NCBI RefSeq assembly: GCF_047495875.1
Contig: NC_092459.1
Coordinates: forward strand, 36,799,634-36,863,633
DNA length: 64,000 nt
Origin: Pithys albifrons albifrons
Taxonomy: Eukaryota > Chordata > Aves > Passeriformes > Thamnophilidae
Direction of reading: 5' to 3'
Positions within the stretch are counted from its first letter, which is position 1. Each line of letters starts with the position of its first letter. Both the position numbers and the translations under genes were made by a program. The notes under the pieces are model-generated. The model worked only from the letters and a program-made list of their open reading frames with translations. It had not been told where the DNA came from and made no database searches. Positions 36,560 through 48,976 of this stretch are shown one piece after another.

Positions 36560-36589
36560 TTTTTTTTTTTTTTTTCTTTTTTTTTTTTT
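36560..36589. repeat. Poly(T) tract
   Basis: About 30 T with a single C, preceded by the near-tandem AGCAGACAAAGCAGACAA. It sits some ten bases before a CR1 3' fragment. It could be an unrelated simple repeat or an insertion scar. Confidence 0.95.
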
Positions 36590-36600
36590 GTGCTGAGGAA

Positions 36601-36697
36601 AATACTTTAGTCATGGACTTGGCAGCTCTGGGTTAACAGTTGGACTTAATGATCATAAAAGTCTTTTCCCACCTAAATGAACCTACAGTTGTATGAC
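36601..36697 (+). mobile_element. CR1 3' end fragment, plus strand
   Basis: CATGGACTTGGCAG, CTGGGTTAACAGTTGGACTT, AATGATCATAAAAGTCTTTT and CCCACCTAAATGAACC follow the order of a CR1 3' terminus, ending in a decayed octamer tail (TACAGTTGTATGAC). Only about 97 bp remain, consistent with the heavy 5' truncation usual for CR1. Confidence 0.85.
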
Positions 36698-39527
36698 AAA
36701 CCAAGTGTTAAACTTAACCTATAACACCAGCTTTGTGACATTGAAGGACTGCTTAGCTGTTTTCATATATTTTCAAGCATTAGAGACATTTGTCCTTAGC
36801 AAACTGTTGAAACCCATTGTTCAGATGTTTGAGGGCCATGACTCTCCTGTTAGAGATCATTTCTTTGTAACTCATCTCTATTCTGCATGATTTGCCTTCT
36901 TTCTTAGTATATATTTTACCTCAAGGATTTTTTCTTGTCAGTATATAGCATAAAGAAGGCACAGGGAAAAAAGCAATTCCATATATAAAAAATAATCCCC
37001 CCCCAACTTTTTCATGTTACTTTGTTCTGTTCTCAGTGACTATGTGCAGTACTAATCTTATTTGAAATATGTATACATAAAATATAGATGAACACATGTA
37101 TGTGTACTTGCATGCAGGTGCATAAACACATCATTTTGGTACACAAACTACCATGCTCTGACCTGATTAAAAGAGTCAGCATGTGCAGGCTTGCTCTCAG
37201 CTGCGATAATAAATAAATATATATTCCTTTTAAGAATGCAGGTTGCATAGCTTTGTGTCATAAAAGGATTTTTGAGTCTTATACTGGTGTTAAATGTTCT
37301 GATGTTATTAACAGGGATGTGTGTACATTGAATAGTACTGTCTGAATAGGGATAACTTGGAGAAAATCAAGACAATCTGTAGTACAGAATCTTAAAGCAC
37401 CAACTCTTTCTGTATAATCATGTGGAAGTGTACTTCTGGATTTGCACCAAATCAACCTGCAGCTACATTATTCACAAGACATGATTATGTATGATTGTTC
37501 TGATGAAACTTGTCACAGGATTATTGTGAATCATCTGCTTTTACAGCAGCACAGTTTACAACCTCCATAATTTATAACCCCAGTAAAGGATTCTCAGTAT
37601 TCACTATGATGTTGCAGTATACCAAATTAAAAAAGAAGCTCTATGAAACACTTTCTGGAAATTAGGCCCATTTTATTATTTACATTTAGTCTGTTTTTAT
37701 CATAAAACTGAAAAATCACTGGTTCTGATTTCACTTTTATCAAACTTACCCTATTTAATTACCAGCTCACTATACTGGTTTTGGTGGAGGTTCTGTAAGT
37801 GGTGGAGAAGGTAATCAAGAGTTGTATCCTATTCTCTTTCTTTACACTATCTGAAGTCCCACAATTTTGTGCATACAACTTACAGCTCCAATCTGCTTCT
37901 CAGCATAGTCAGTCACTGGCTTTGTAGTGAATGCTGGATACTGGCTATATTATGGATCCTACAATTAAAATATTTTGCTTTGATTATGGTGTATTTTACA
38001 AGAAATAATCTATTGAGCTATCTTGAGCAGAGTATAATAGAAAATGAAGGGGGAAAATACCTATCCTGATATATTAAATAGTTGTGATGTGAATCATCTG
38101 AAGCAGCCTTAAGGGAATATTCAGAAAAGTAGAGAGAAATATACATGTAAATTGTTGCTGAATAAGGACCTGAAATGTTATCAAATATGCTCAGGACTCT
38201 ATAGGGTAATTCATGTAGATGCAAATCTTGAAAAAATAAAATAACCATTGCTCATATCTCTGATGATACTCTTCTTGACCTTTAAGACCACTGCTGATTC
38301 TTAATACTAATCTGATATTATCTTTATTTTTAGTGTTTCCCTTTGAGATACATGAGATACAATAAGATTCAAATGGCCAGAAAAAAATGATTTTGCTGCA
38401 GGCAGAATTTTGAAAAAAATCATTAATTGGCTGTTACAAGAATTTCTGTGGGTTTTTCAATAATTTGTCTGACCACACAACATCAAAATTTTTTGAAAGA
38501 TATTGGTAGTGCCTTTGCAGACATTTGCAGAATGTGTACATGTGGTTGTTCTGAAGTAGTCTTAAAATAACTTTCACTTACACTATTAAAATTAACAAAA
38601 ATGCTAAAATAAGAAGTACCTTATAACACTCTATGACACTCTGGTTTCTTTGCTGGCATTAAAGATTAAGGTGTTCTCCAGTAATTTTCATTTATTGTGG
38701 AGTGATCTCAGAGTGCACGAACTGTTGGTTTTGGGGATTTTTTTCATCCTAAGCTAAACTGGAAGATATGATGAAGGTATGAATCAAGTGAATACACTCC
38801 AGCCACAAATGGACATTCACCCAATACTAGCCCTGTGAGAGCTAGTCTTCCACAGACCATAAGTAGTATGGATGTCAGGTCTTTGTCCAGAACTATCTCA
38901 TCCACATAGTAGTAGTCCATAGTGTGCTGTTACTTGCTAATGCTGGTGGCTGCCTAACATACACCTGCACTAGTGTACTTTTAGGTCTAATTGTTCTGAA
39001 ATGTAATGATACCAATTAAAGTTCTGTTTCCAGGTCAGGATTCAGTACAAATGTAAAAATCCAAACAGGTAAATTAAACAAAATTAGAAGATTCTACAGA
39101 TGCATAAGCAATATCAGTATAGCATGGATAAACAATGTAGCATAGGAAAGTGAGTTCATCAATAACAGACTACATATTTAGAACATAGCTTTATTAATAA
39201 TAGATGCAAAAAGAACAGAAGACGACAGAGCTGTCTTTCTGTGAAATCATGTTTTTCAAGCAGCCTATTCAATATTTTTAAGAAATATGGGGGTACTATG
39301 AAGTAAAAGATTGGAATTAAAAAGGTATGCACTGTTTGATCAGACAGTGCAGCATGACAGGATGATAAAAGAAATCAAAACTGTGTAACCTCTACTCCCA
39401 GGCACAGCTGTTTAAAGACTGTGCCACTTGGGATGATGTATGACTCTATTTTCAAGTTTCTAATAATACCCTTGAGTGGGCTAATTGTTGCTTTCAAAAC
39501 ATGCCAAATTGCATGGCCAATGTACTC
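36698..39527. other. Unique AT-rich noncoding sequence
   Basis: I see no gene, RNA or repeat here. Confidence 0.55.
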
Positions 39528-39622
39528 CACGATAACCCTGGTTAAGCAGGGAAGTTGGATGAGGCGACCCACTGTGGTCCCTTCCAACCTTACCCATCCT
39601 GTGATTCTGTGATTATATGATA
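39528..39622 (+). mobile_element. CR1 3' end fragment, plus strand
   Basis: CCCTGGTTAAGCAGGGAAG, GTTGGATGAGG, GTGGTCCCTTCCAACC and CATCCTGTGATTCTGTGATT give the CR1 3' terminus with its octamer-type tail. About 95 bp are left. Confidence 0.9.
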
Positions 39623-42600
39623 AAACAGTTGAATCACCATGGTCCTCTGCAATCTAGGCAACAGTAAAATCTGGTGCTTTAAGGAAGCTTACAATGTAGT
39701 GTAAAGACAAATAATTTAATGCAGTTTGTAAATGGGGAAGGGGGTTCTTCTGTTGCCTGTCAAGGCTTCTTAGAATTGCCATTTTTAGTAGAATAGAGCT
39801 AAAAGTAGAATGTTGATCAAAGTAATAGCTTTTAAAGTTTGAAAAATCTACAAATTCTACTGATATTTCAGAAAAGCAATTTGAGAAAGTATTTCTTTCA
39901 AGGGAAAAAAATATGGTTTAAAAAAGGATAGAAGAAATAAGTAAATGAAAATCAAAATTTTTTTTCCTTAGGAGAATTCGTTGATTCTTCTGTTTATAAA
40001 ACCTCCTGTTTCTCTTTCCTTCTGCGATCTGCCTGAGTGATTGCACAGTGTTTGTTAGCAGAACATATGGTGACTACCTGACCCTGTATATGCAATCAAG
40101 CAGAATGCAGGCAGAGAACTAGTTATCTCTGCACACTGAAATGGTTCTGAGAATGATCTCGATGTGACCATTTTTCTTCTGGTTCTCTGTTGCTGCTGTC
40201 AACGACTAATTTAGTAAAATGACCAGTGATTGCTCTCTATGTACATATGTCTGCCCTTTTGCTGAATATCTGCTTTTTCAATACGTCCTAGGGCATGAAG
40301 AGTGTGAAACCTGTGAAGGACAATATGTGCTTATTGTAGAAATGTTGACATCTCTTTAACCCTCCTATGGTCCCTTCAGGTACACTAGACCAAAGACCTT
40401 GTCCTAACAGAGATAAGGATGTCATAACAACAAAAAATAAATAAAAAGAGTGGAATTTTCCCATGCTGGGACTTCGCTCTTGCTCTACGCAGGTCAACAA
40501 TGTGTATTTACTGTTGGAGTCTTACTAATTAAATAAAAAGCTTTTTGAATATAAATTTATAGTCTTAGAAATGGAATTGAAAATAAAGTTTTAAATTTTA
40601 AAAATTCACTGATTTTTCTTTTAAACATAGCTAAATTATTCCTTCCACCTATTCCTGTGCATGGTTACCATTTTAAGCAATAACCTGACATGGTTTTGGA
40701 GAAATTAATTGCAAAAATTAAACACAATAAGATGATTAAAGGAGCTTCCTTCCTTTCTATCATTCAAGACCTACTTTAGATCTGAGAACATTTTCATGCT
40801 ATTGCTTTCCTGCAGTCCCTTAATGACAACCGTACCCTGGATTTCAGTGGGGTTTAGCTGCCTAGACAATCGGCCTTAGTCACATATTATAACAGAAAGA
40901 TACTTTCTGACTGAGAGAAATCACGTTGGCATCTGTACTCTGTGCTCAAAAAAATTCCTTTTTTCATAACATATTGAAGATTGGAGGACAAATCTTATAT
41001 ATAGATGACACACAACCTACTCTGCATCTTTTCTTATGGTTCTGTTTTGATGGGTAAAGCCTTTTCTTAGGCCTTTGCACTAAAAGAAAACTAGTATGTC
41101 TGTGTTCTGGCTCACTATTCAACTGTCTAATGCCATTCAAAAGTCCTGTAGTTTACAAAGGCAGATAAAGGCTTGTGTATCTTGAAGCTGTTCATACCAA
41201 TTCCTTTGCATGGTATCTTTAATCTAATCTAAGTAGGAGTTCTTTCTTCTCCCTCCAAGAAGAGCTACTGGCTTGTACAGGTGACAGCACAGCAGCTATC
41301 ACTGTTGGCATTAACTCTGATGCTTCAAAAGATGTAACTTTGCTGATGAGTAAAGTCAGAGAGCTGCCAGAGGCTTCAACTGTAGAGATTTGACTGTGGA
41401 CAGCACAGGCAATGGAATGACCCCCACTGACTCCTCTGAGCTTTTTCCTGGTTTATATCATAATGTTCTGCAAACACTTTATATGAAGGTGATTTTTTCC
41501 TTATTTTGTAGCATTAATGATACAGAAATAGATTTCAGCACATTCAACATCCTCTTCAGTGATGTTCCACTAAGCCCATGACCCATTTTTAACTAGAAAT
41601 CTGAAAAAACCATTTGAGATAAGTGGTGTAAAATTATTTTATTATGAATACTTTTTTGAGAGTGAGAACAGCTTTGTTTTATTCCCTCCTTCCTTTATTT
41701 CTCCACCCCCCTTCCCTCAAGCCACCATAATGTAATTTTTAAAAAATTACAGGTCTCCTTACCTGCATGTTAACTGTGGCAATTATTTGTTGTAGACGTA
41801 CACATGCCTTTGCTCTGCCTGGGCATTCAAATTTTTTTCTGCTGGTTTTGCTTTTATGTTTACTTTGTTCTTGTTTTTCCTTTGCTTTACATAGTCTTAA
41901 TTACATTTTTTAAACAAAAATATGCAAGAAAAATGTCATTATTTTAGAGTCACTTCTCTCAATTAAATCAACACTATCTTATAAGATTAGGGAAAATTCT
42001 TGCAAGGCACTGGTCAAATAGAATGACTCTCTTCATGTTAAATACACTTTGAGAAAAAATGTCTAAATTATGCCTCTTGTGTTATTTGTTGAATGCAATC
42101 ATAGATTATATTTGAAGAACCAAATAATAACATGATCCCAATTTCCCCAAAAATAAACAGCAAGAGGATATTTTGCGTGTCTGCATCTATAAATAATAAA
42201 TACCTTAAAGTTTGTACACAGTAACTAAACTAGTAGTTTAGGACAGAGCTTAATACTTCTTCCACATAATTTTTACAGCTGTAATGTCTTCAGTGAAATT
42301 TCAGTTCTGATGCAATGAGTTTGAATTATAGGCATTTGACCAAGGCAATTTCATTAGTGATTAAAAAGCATACAGAAATCAAATATATGGGGCTTAAGGG
42401 ATAGCAACTGGAAGTTTTGGAATGGATCCAAATAATACTGTAACTTCACAAATTTTAAAGGTATTTTTGTTCATTCTCCCCCTTTCTGCCAGTGGGTCTT
42501 TACAGGCATTTCCACTTTCAGTGGATTAAATATTTGTTATGATTTTTGGTGGGCAGATAATGATCTGTGAAAACTGACCAGCTTTCAATGGAAAAGTTAA

Positions 42601-43719
42601 TTTTAACTTTCATCATCCTGATAACCTAGTACCCCATAAGTCTACGTGAATACAAGATGACTGAGGAAAGGCATGGTAGTGCAGGAGCAGAAATGTGAAG
42701 CAGCGACTATTATATGACCTAAACTCTTTGTGAAACTACACAGCACTTCTGGCTTAATGAGACTGAACTTTGCTTAGGCACCTTCTGCTGGTGGTAGGGA
42801 GGGACTTTTTTTCCCACACAAAGCCTAATTTACCCACCATGAGTTGATTTCTCCAGGCTTGTACTGAGCAGAAAAAAAACCCAAAAGATTTAGCTTGCAC
42901 CCAAAAGAAAATTTATGGCTGTAGTCTGCAGCTGCAAAGAGAAGTCCTCTCCTGCACACTATCACCATGCGCAGCCTTTCAGAAAGCACTCCCAGCTTTT
43001 CTTTGCTACTGAGTAATGTCATCAGTGTTGTGATGTCTCCCCACAGTATGCATCAGCTGGCTCTTCTGAGGTGAACCTAGAAAAGAGGGCCAGGGACCCA
43101 CTGTGGTTTGTCAAATTGGAGAGCACCCCAGGAGGTGAACAGAAAATTCATAGGTAATAATGTACAACATATACTTTGCTTGTGCTTCTGACAACTGTTG
43201 TTTCAGTTTAACTGTTCATAAAATACTTTGCTGGATTGCTGGTATTGTAAATGTGCCCTTGCATATTTTATAAAAATGATGATTTTTAGGACTAAAACCT
43301 GGAAGCAGTCCTCAGTGTGACAGGAGGACAGCAAGCTGGAGTGCTCTTCAAAAGAGAGGACAGAGAGGTAAGAGAACAACCATCCTTCCCTGTTCTCTCG
43401 GAGTGGCAGTACTGTGCCTCCTGAGATCCCTGCGCAGATCAAGGACTTCGCTATGTTGCAAAATCCCCCTTCACACTACATAAAGAGCATACCCATGGAG
43501 CTACTGTCATTGTTTAACCATTCTATATGTCAGAGAATAATTGTTGCATGTGGAGATATTGTCAGTGACCTGTAGGGAATCCATGCAGCTGGCCCCATTT
43601 TGTATAGTGGAATTACAGCCTCTATTTTCGCTTGTGCTGGGGCAGGCTGTGACCTTAAGCAAGGGCACTTTGCTATGATTTTACTTCCCTGCTAAATATA
43701 TGTCTGTGCTGGTATTCCA
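39623..43719. other. Unique AT-rich noncoding sequence
   Basis: No mobile element or gene recognised in about 4 kb. Open frames such as 41390-41581 (plus) and 43203-43442 (minus) are featureless. Confidence 0.5.
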
Positions 43720-43833
43720 GACAGATGTTTGCCTAACCTATTCCTAAAGACCTCCAGTAGTGGAGAATCCTCCATATCCCCAGACAAGTTATTTCATTGC
43801 TTCATTATCATTACGGATAGAAACTTTCCTAAA
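43720..43833 (-). mobile_element. Old, diverged CR1-like fragment, minus strand
   Basis: GATGTTTGCCTAACCTATTC, AAAGACCTCCAGTAGTGGAG, CCAGACAAGTTATTTCATTG and GATAGAAACTTTCCTAA follow the order of the conserved reversed CR1/L3-type 3' region, with many substitutions and no recognisable tail. The divergence suggests a much older insertion than the other CR1s here. Assignment is by pattern only. Confidence 0.65.
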
Positions 43834-46075
43834 TGGCAATTTTATCATAATTACTTGTAGTTACTAGTAACTGATTTCCAGAATGCCAGATGTGTAAATA
43901 AAAGGGACTGTTCCTTCAGAAGTCCTCCATTATCACCTTTTGACAAATTTAAATAAGTAGTCTCTGTTTGAGAAAAGGGTCATTCTCAAAAGCATTTAAC
44001 TCCTTGCACTAGCCAGGAAAAATTGTATTCCATCAATTCAATGCGTTGTGCCACTGAAATAGTGCAGAATAGCCAGAAACTGGCTGTGAACATCACCATA
44101 GAAATCTTGGAGGAAAACATTCTGATGCCAAATACATGAAAGTTTTTCATATGGGCGTAACTATTTGCAGACCATTTCCTCCATTTTAACATGATACAGC
44201 AAAATTTAGTTTTCCAATAAACTGAGTGCATCACTAAGTTTAAGGATGTTATAAAGCTACTGTTAAGATATCAGTCTTCTCACCGTGTTCTTTTAACTGT
44301 ACCAAAGAAAGAAGAAAGGATCTGAATGCTCCTTACTTAGTACAGGTAGAAAAGTATCCAAGTCCAAGCTCATTATAAATGCTATTAATTTCATTGAGTA
44401 ATGTTTGTGCTTTGCATCAATGTAATTGCCTACAGAAGTAAGGTAGTAGGAAATCAAATGCACTAGAGATCTGTCCTTCTAGGTGAAGTTTCATTTGGTG
44501 AAGTCCAACTATAAAAACCTTATGAATTGCTCCAGATCTGGAAAAAAATTATATTGAATGAGTAAGCAATGTGGACATCTTCTAATTGTAAAATCTAATG
44601 GACCCAGCATGAATGTAGGCTGGATAATTACATTGGTGCTTAATTTACAAGTTATCAAACCAATGTGAAATATTTTATGCACCAAAAAGGCATAATATCG
44701 TATAGCAATAAAAAAAAACAACAAAACACCAAAACCAAAAAAACTTTAAACTACACATGAACGTTCATAAAATTACTATATCTAGACCTCTAATGCCATA
44801 TATGCAACAATATTCACATTATACAATAGGTGATATGTTGCCTACAATCCATACATAACAGCTGACTCTAGGATAAGTGGAATTGCTGCGGATACTAGAA
44901 GTACAAATAGATTCCAATTAGATAAATTCTTAATTTCTGATCTGGCTAGCTATTATTAAGTAGAATGTGATTTGACCTCAATTACAGAATTAAGCAGCAA
45001 TAAACAATACCTCACATGATTGCAGATCTTTTTTCCTAGTGTTAATTTTCAAGAGTAGAACAGTTTTAGGTCAAGTCAACCAACAAAACGAGCTTAATAA
45101 TATTGCTGTAGCAATGTAATCCCAAGGAAGTATATAACATAACTATTGCAATGTGCTACTAACAATAAATAAAGATTGTATATGTAGAGATATATACTAG
45201 ACAGGATGGCTAAATGACCTGTCTCAGGGACAGTCGGAGATACGGTAATTACCAGTGAAATTGACTTTTTTCTTTCATGTATTTCAAAACTGTCAGTGTT
45301 GCAAAATAATCCAAAAAGAGAATAAAAGAGGTGTGCAAAAGAATGCCTAAGCAATTGAAAATGAAAACAGAAAAAGAAACATAATAAAGCCTAAAATGAA
45401 ATACGTTAAATCATACTGCAATCCATGCTTTACTTTTTCAGCACTACTTCAAACAGCAAAATTTGCAATAGTCCAGGCCAATCATTAACCTTTACTTCTT
45501 CATAACACAGTAAGTGCTGTAGCTCCAGCAATGTTAACATGATTATTTTATGTAACATATTCAAGGTTGTTGAATGGTTTTATAATGAAATCTAGAGCAT
45601 CCATAAATTAAATTCATCAAGATGAAAGGAAAGGTCTGTTTGCAATTCTTGCACAATTTTGTTTACCTTGTGAAAGAGAAGAGAAACTGTCAAGAGAATG
45701 ACAACATCTCCTCTTTTCTTGGCTAGGAATTTTCCTTCTGGGTGAATCACTGGCCAGCATACAACCATTTCAGTTATCCCCCTAGTGCCTGAGCCTAACC
45801 ATTCCTGATGCACTTTGGGTAAGCAGAACACAGTTGACACTGTGTGCCCTTTTTTTTGTATGCTGATGTTCTATGTCATAAATATTTCGGGTACAATTTT
45901 AGCATTTGCTGTTAGTTGACTACTTCTGGTTTAGTAATAGTCCCTCTTATCATGTGCAATCCCAGATGTCTGATTTTATATTCAGAACTTTCTATTAAAC
46001 CTTTCTGGGAAATTCAAAAGTGGTATATCACATAACTGTGCAAAATGAGTGCATTTATAAGAAAAAGAATGCATG
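43834..46075. other. Unique AT-rich noncoding sequence
   Basis: I see no gene, RNA or repeat here. Confidence 0.55.
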
Positions 46076-46506
46076 AAGGGTCTGGAGGGGAAACCTTATG
46101 AGCAGAAGCTGAGGTCACTTGGTTTGTTCAGTCTAGAGAAAAGGAGACTGAGGGAAGACCTCATTGTGGTCTTCAAAACCCTCATGAAGCAGAGGGGCTG
46201 GTACTGATCTCTTCATTCTTATAGTCAGTGACAGGACTTCAGGAAATGGCATGAAGTTGAGTTGGGAAAGGTTTAGGTTGAATATCAGGAAATGGTTTTT
46301 CACCCAGAGGATGGCTGAGCACTCAAACAGGCTCCCCAGGGAAGTGGTCATAGCACCAAGTCTGGCAGAGTTCAAGTATCATTTGGACAACGCTCTCAGG
46401 AATATACTGCAAATCTTAAGGTGTCCTGTGTAGGATGGGGTGTTAGACTTGATGATCCTGTGTCCCTTCCAACTCAGCATATTCCATGATTCTATGATGC
46501 TATGAT
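46076..46506 (+). mobile_element. CR1 LINE 3' fragment, plus strand
   Basis: It starts in the ORF2 C-terminal region (CTGGAGGGGAAACCTTATG, CTAGAGAAAAGGAGACTGAG) and continues through AATATCAGGAAATGGTTTTT, CACCCAGAGGATGGCTG, CTCCCCAGGGAAGTGGTC and TTGGACAACGCTCTCAGG. It ends in GTCCCTTCCAACTCAGC and decayed octamers (ATTCTATGATGCTATGATTG). It is about 430 bp. The TTGGACAACGCTCTC and CCAACTCAG forms mark a different CR1 subfamily from the 16.7 and 59-62 kb copies. Two small open frames inside it are LINE remnants. Confidence 0.95.
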
Positions 46507-48325
46507 TGAGGTTGGGAATATTAAGAATATTCACCTATTTGTGGGTGCTTCAATAATAAATGCTTGGCTTAAATAAAAACATTGGCAAGCATTTATGATA
46601 AGCTTTATCTTAGTGACTCCCTAAAAGGCCAGACAGTGATTCAGAGGAAGATCTCAGAATGGACTTAGGAAATGTGAACCCCTAATTTGGGGTCTAATCA
46701 CATGCAAAATAGCTATGGCGCGTGGAACCAAGTAATATACCAAGTCAATATGACAGATCTATACTTGTTGAAGTGAACCGTTATATTTGATCTAGATTCA
46801 GCTTATCTATAAATGTGGAGGCACAAAAGAAAATAAGACTGACAAGACTTGGAGTTAGAAGTAATAGCTTCTGATGCTCTTGATCACCTTCTGAATCAGA
46901 AACATGAAATAAATATATAGTTGCACTACTGCAGCATACTGCCAAGGTGACCATCTGTCAGTTAGCTTCCAGGGAATCTACAGAAATTCTCTTCCAAATA
47001 AAGGTTACTATTTTATTTCTAAAATTGGGATGGGGGTTCATTATAAAGACTTTAATTTACCTGATGACTTTATGGGCTAAATTTTTAATAGGATAAAAAT
47101 TCTCAGCAATAAGTAAATAACATCAATTCTCATCAGATACAAGCTCATGCAGAGATTGAATGATGAGGTAAAAGCTATCATGGAAACTTGAATCAAATTT
47201 ATTAGCAGATGTTCAGTGGTGCAGAAGAATTATACATGAATAATAAAGTGCAATGCTAGCTGAGAGCTCTTGATTTCCCACTTTTCCTAAGAAGTACCTT
47301 TTAATGGAGGTCTTTTCCCAGAAGCTTAACATTATGTTGAATTATAATTAATCATATTGAGAAAACATTCAAGTGACAATGATTTACAAATGATCAAATT
47401 ATTTTGGGCTTAGCTTAGGGCTTTACTGACTAGAATGATTTCTCTGTTATGACCATATGTCTGTCAAGAAACTTGATTCAAATGCAAAAGCTATCATTAG
47501 AATTATTGAGACAGTTAAAGAAAAGAGAAATTTAAGATGTTTTCTGCAGATTTTTCTTGTTGCTTAGTAAACTTAACCTTTGTTTTTTGTCAAAGATAAG
47601 TTCATAACAAATGTCGGTACATGAACCTGTAAAATATTTACCATGCCTGCTAGCTGCAGGCTAGGACAGTTAGTTTCTTGACCTGTTTAACTAATCCAGC
47701 AGTAATAACTAGTGGCATGGACTTAAAGAGCTGGAAGCCACATAATTTCACCTTCCTTTAAGATATTCCCATTGGCATAGTCCCCTTTCATGAAATTGAA
47801 CAGTGATTTCTTTCTGTCTCTGAGGCAAACTGCACCTCATCCAGACAATCATTATTTTAAGCAGCAACATGACACTGTGCCCTTCTGGTCAGAGAGCTTA
47901 ATTTAACCCCAAAAAGGTATCCTGAGAAGTGCATAGATGGATAGTGATATCCTAAAGGTTGAGAAACTAAGAGAGATAGATGTGAATGAAGAATAATATG
48001 GGGAAATCCAAAGATGTTGCTTCTTTCTGTGGGAGATTTTATGGTTATCATAAGTGTCTACAGGATAGATTCAAGGTGACTCAAATATCTAGATTTCCTG
48101 TATAGGGAAAGATTTGAAAGGCAGTTAATTCAGTCACTGACACAGACACATCAAACTTAAAAGATGAGTTTTTTACAGTTAAATGCTGCCTTCCCTTTCC
48201 TCTGCAAGCTATTGAACTTGATACTGAAGGCAAAGGGAATATTTTGGCAAATCCAAACCTCCATTTTTATGCCAGGTTCTGCTTTCTGACCCTTAAACCC
48301 AGATATGTGCTCAGTATTCTGGTGC
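46507..48325. other. Unique AT-rich noncoding sequence
   Basis: No gene or mobile element recognised. A small perfect hairpin lies near 47646 (GCCTGC, TAGCT, GCAGGC). Nothing suggests a function for it. Confidence 0.55.
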
Positions 48326-48332
48326 AGCTTTC
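48326..48332 (+). repeat. Probable LTR target duplication, left
   Basis: AGCTTTC here corresponds to AGCTTC at 48977-48982, with one extra T. This is a plausible 6-bp duplication after a single-base slip. It is weaker than the perfect duplications elsewhere in the window. Confidence 0.55.
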
Positions 48333-48976
48333 TGCTGGTTTAAAGGTAAACCAGCAGGGAAAATGAACTCACCACGAGAGAGATTATAAGTCAGAGCTAA
48401 AATTTAATAATATTACAATAAATACACTGACACAAAGGGAAATTGCTTTCAACTCACAAAACCCAGCAGTATAACCTAGTGTCCTGGGGCACAGACCTCA
48501 AGGGGTTAGTTAGCCCTCGTGCTGAGACCCACATGGTTCTCCCAAGTCCAAAGCAAAAGGAAGTGAAAAACCTGTTGGTGCAGGTGATGGCTGTAATCTG
48601 GTTGAGAGTGGCGGTCGTAGTGTGGTTGAGAGTGGTGGTCTCCTCCTGTCGAGGTACTGCTGCTCCTCTAGATCCAACGAGAGGTTCCTGAGGTCTTCTT
48701 ACCCACCACTTATGTTCCCTCAGGGAGTACTCAGTCCCTCCCCCAGCACGGGGACTCACACAATGGGTGATTAACTCTGGGAGTTATTGGGTATTGTTGA
48801 ACTGTTGATGGCCCATTAGCAGCCACACCCCCTCAGGCTGGGTGGAAGGTGCTAATGACTCCCTGGGCAGCTGCTGCTAATGGTCCATTGTCCTTGGGGA
48901 ATGAATAGAGGGGGTAGAATACACAGCTTTGATCACCCCCACAGTGTAAACTGGTTCCACCTGCTAAACTAGGACA
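48333..48976 (-). mobile_element. Bird ERV solo LTR, minus strand, 644 bp
   Basis: On the minus strand it begins TGTCCTAGTTTAGCAGG and ends TTTAAACCAGCA. The plus strand starts with a perfect inverted repeat (TGCTGGTTTA, loop AAGG, TAAACCAGCA, 48333-48356). Blocks such as AGAGAGATTATAAGTCAGAG, GGGGCACAGACCTCAAGG and CCTCGTGCTGAGACCC are familiar from bird LTRs. A short internal tandem (TGGTTGAGAGTGG units, 48599-48640) is present. The opposite open frames 48443-48691 and 48454-48759 lie inside the LTR and are not genes. No internal viral region adjoins, so it is a solo LTR. Confidence 0.85.
48599..48640 (+). repeat. Two-unit internal tandem inside the LTR
   Basis: TGGTTGAGAGTGGCGGTC is followed after TAGTG by a near copy, TGGTTGAGAGTGGTGGTC, giving a 24-bp period. 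Local duplications in the U3 region of LTRs often alter enhancer content. Here that is only inference. Confidence 0.8.

Noticed and set aside
48454..48759. Overlapping open frames on both strands
   Set aside because: Both fall inside the bird LTR at 48333-48976 and have no coding features.
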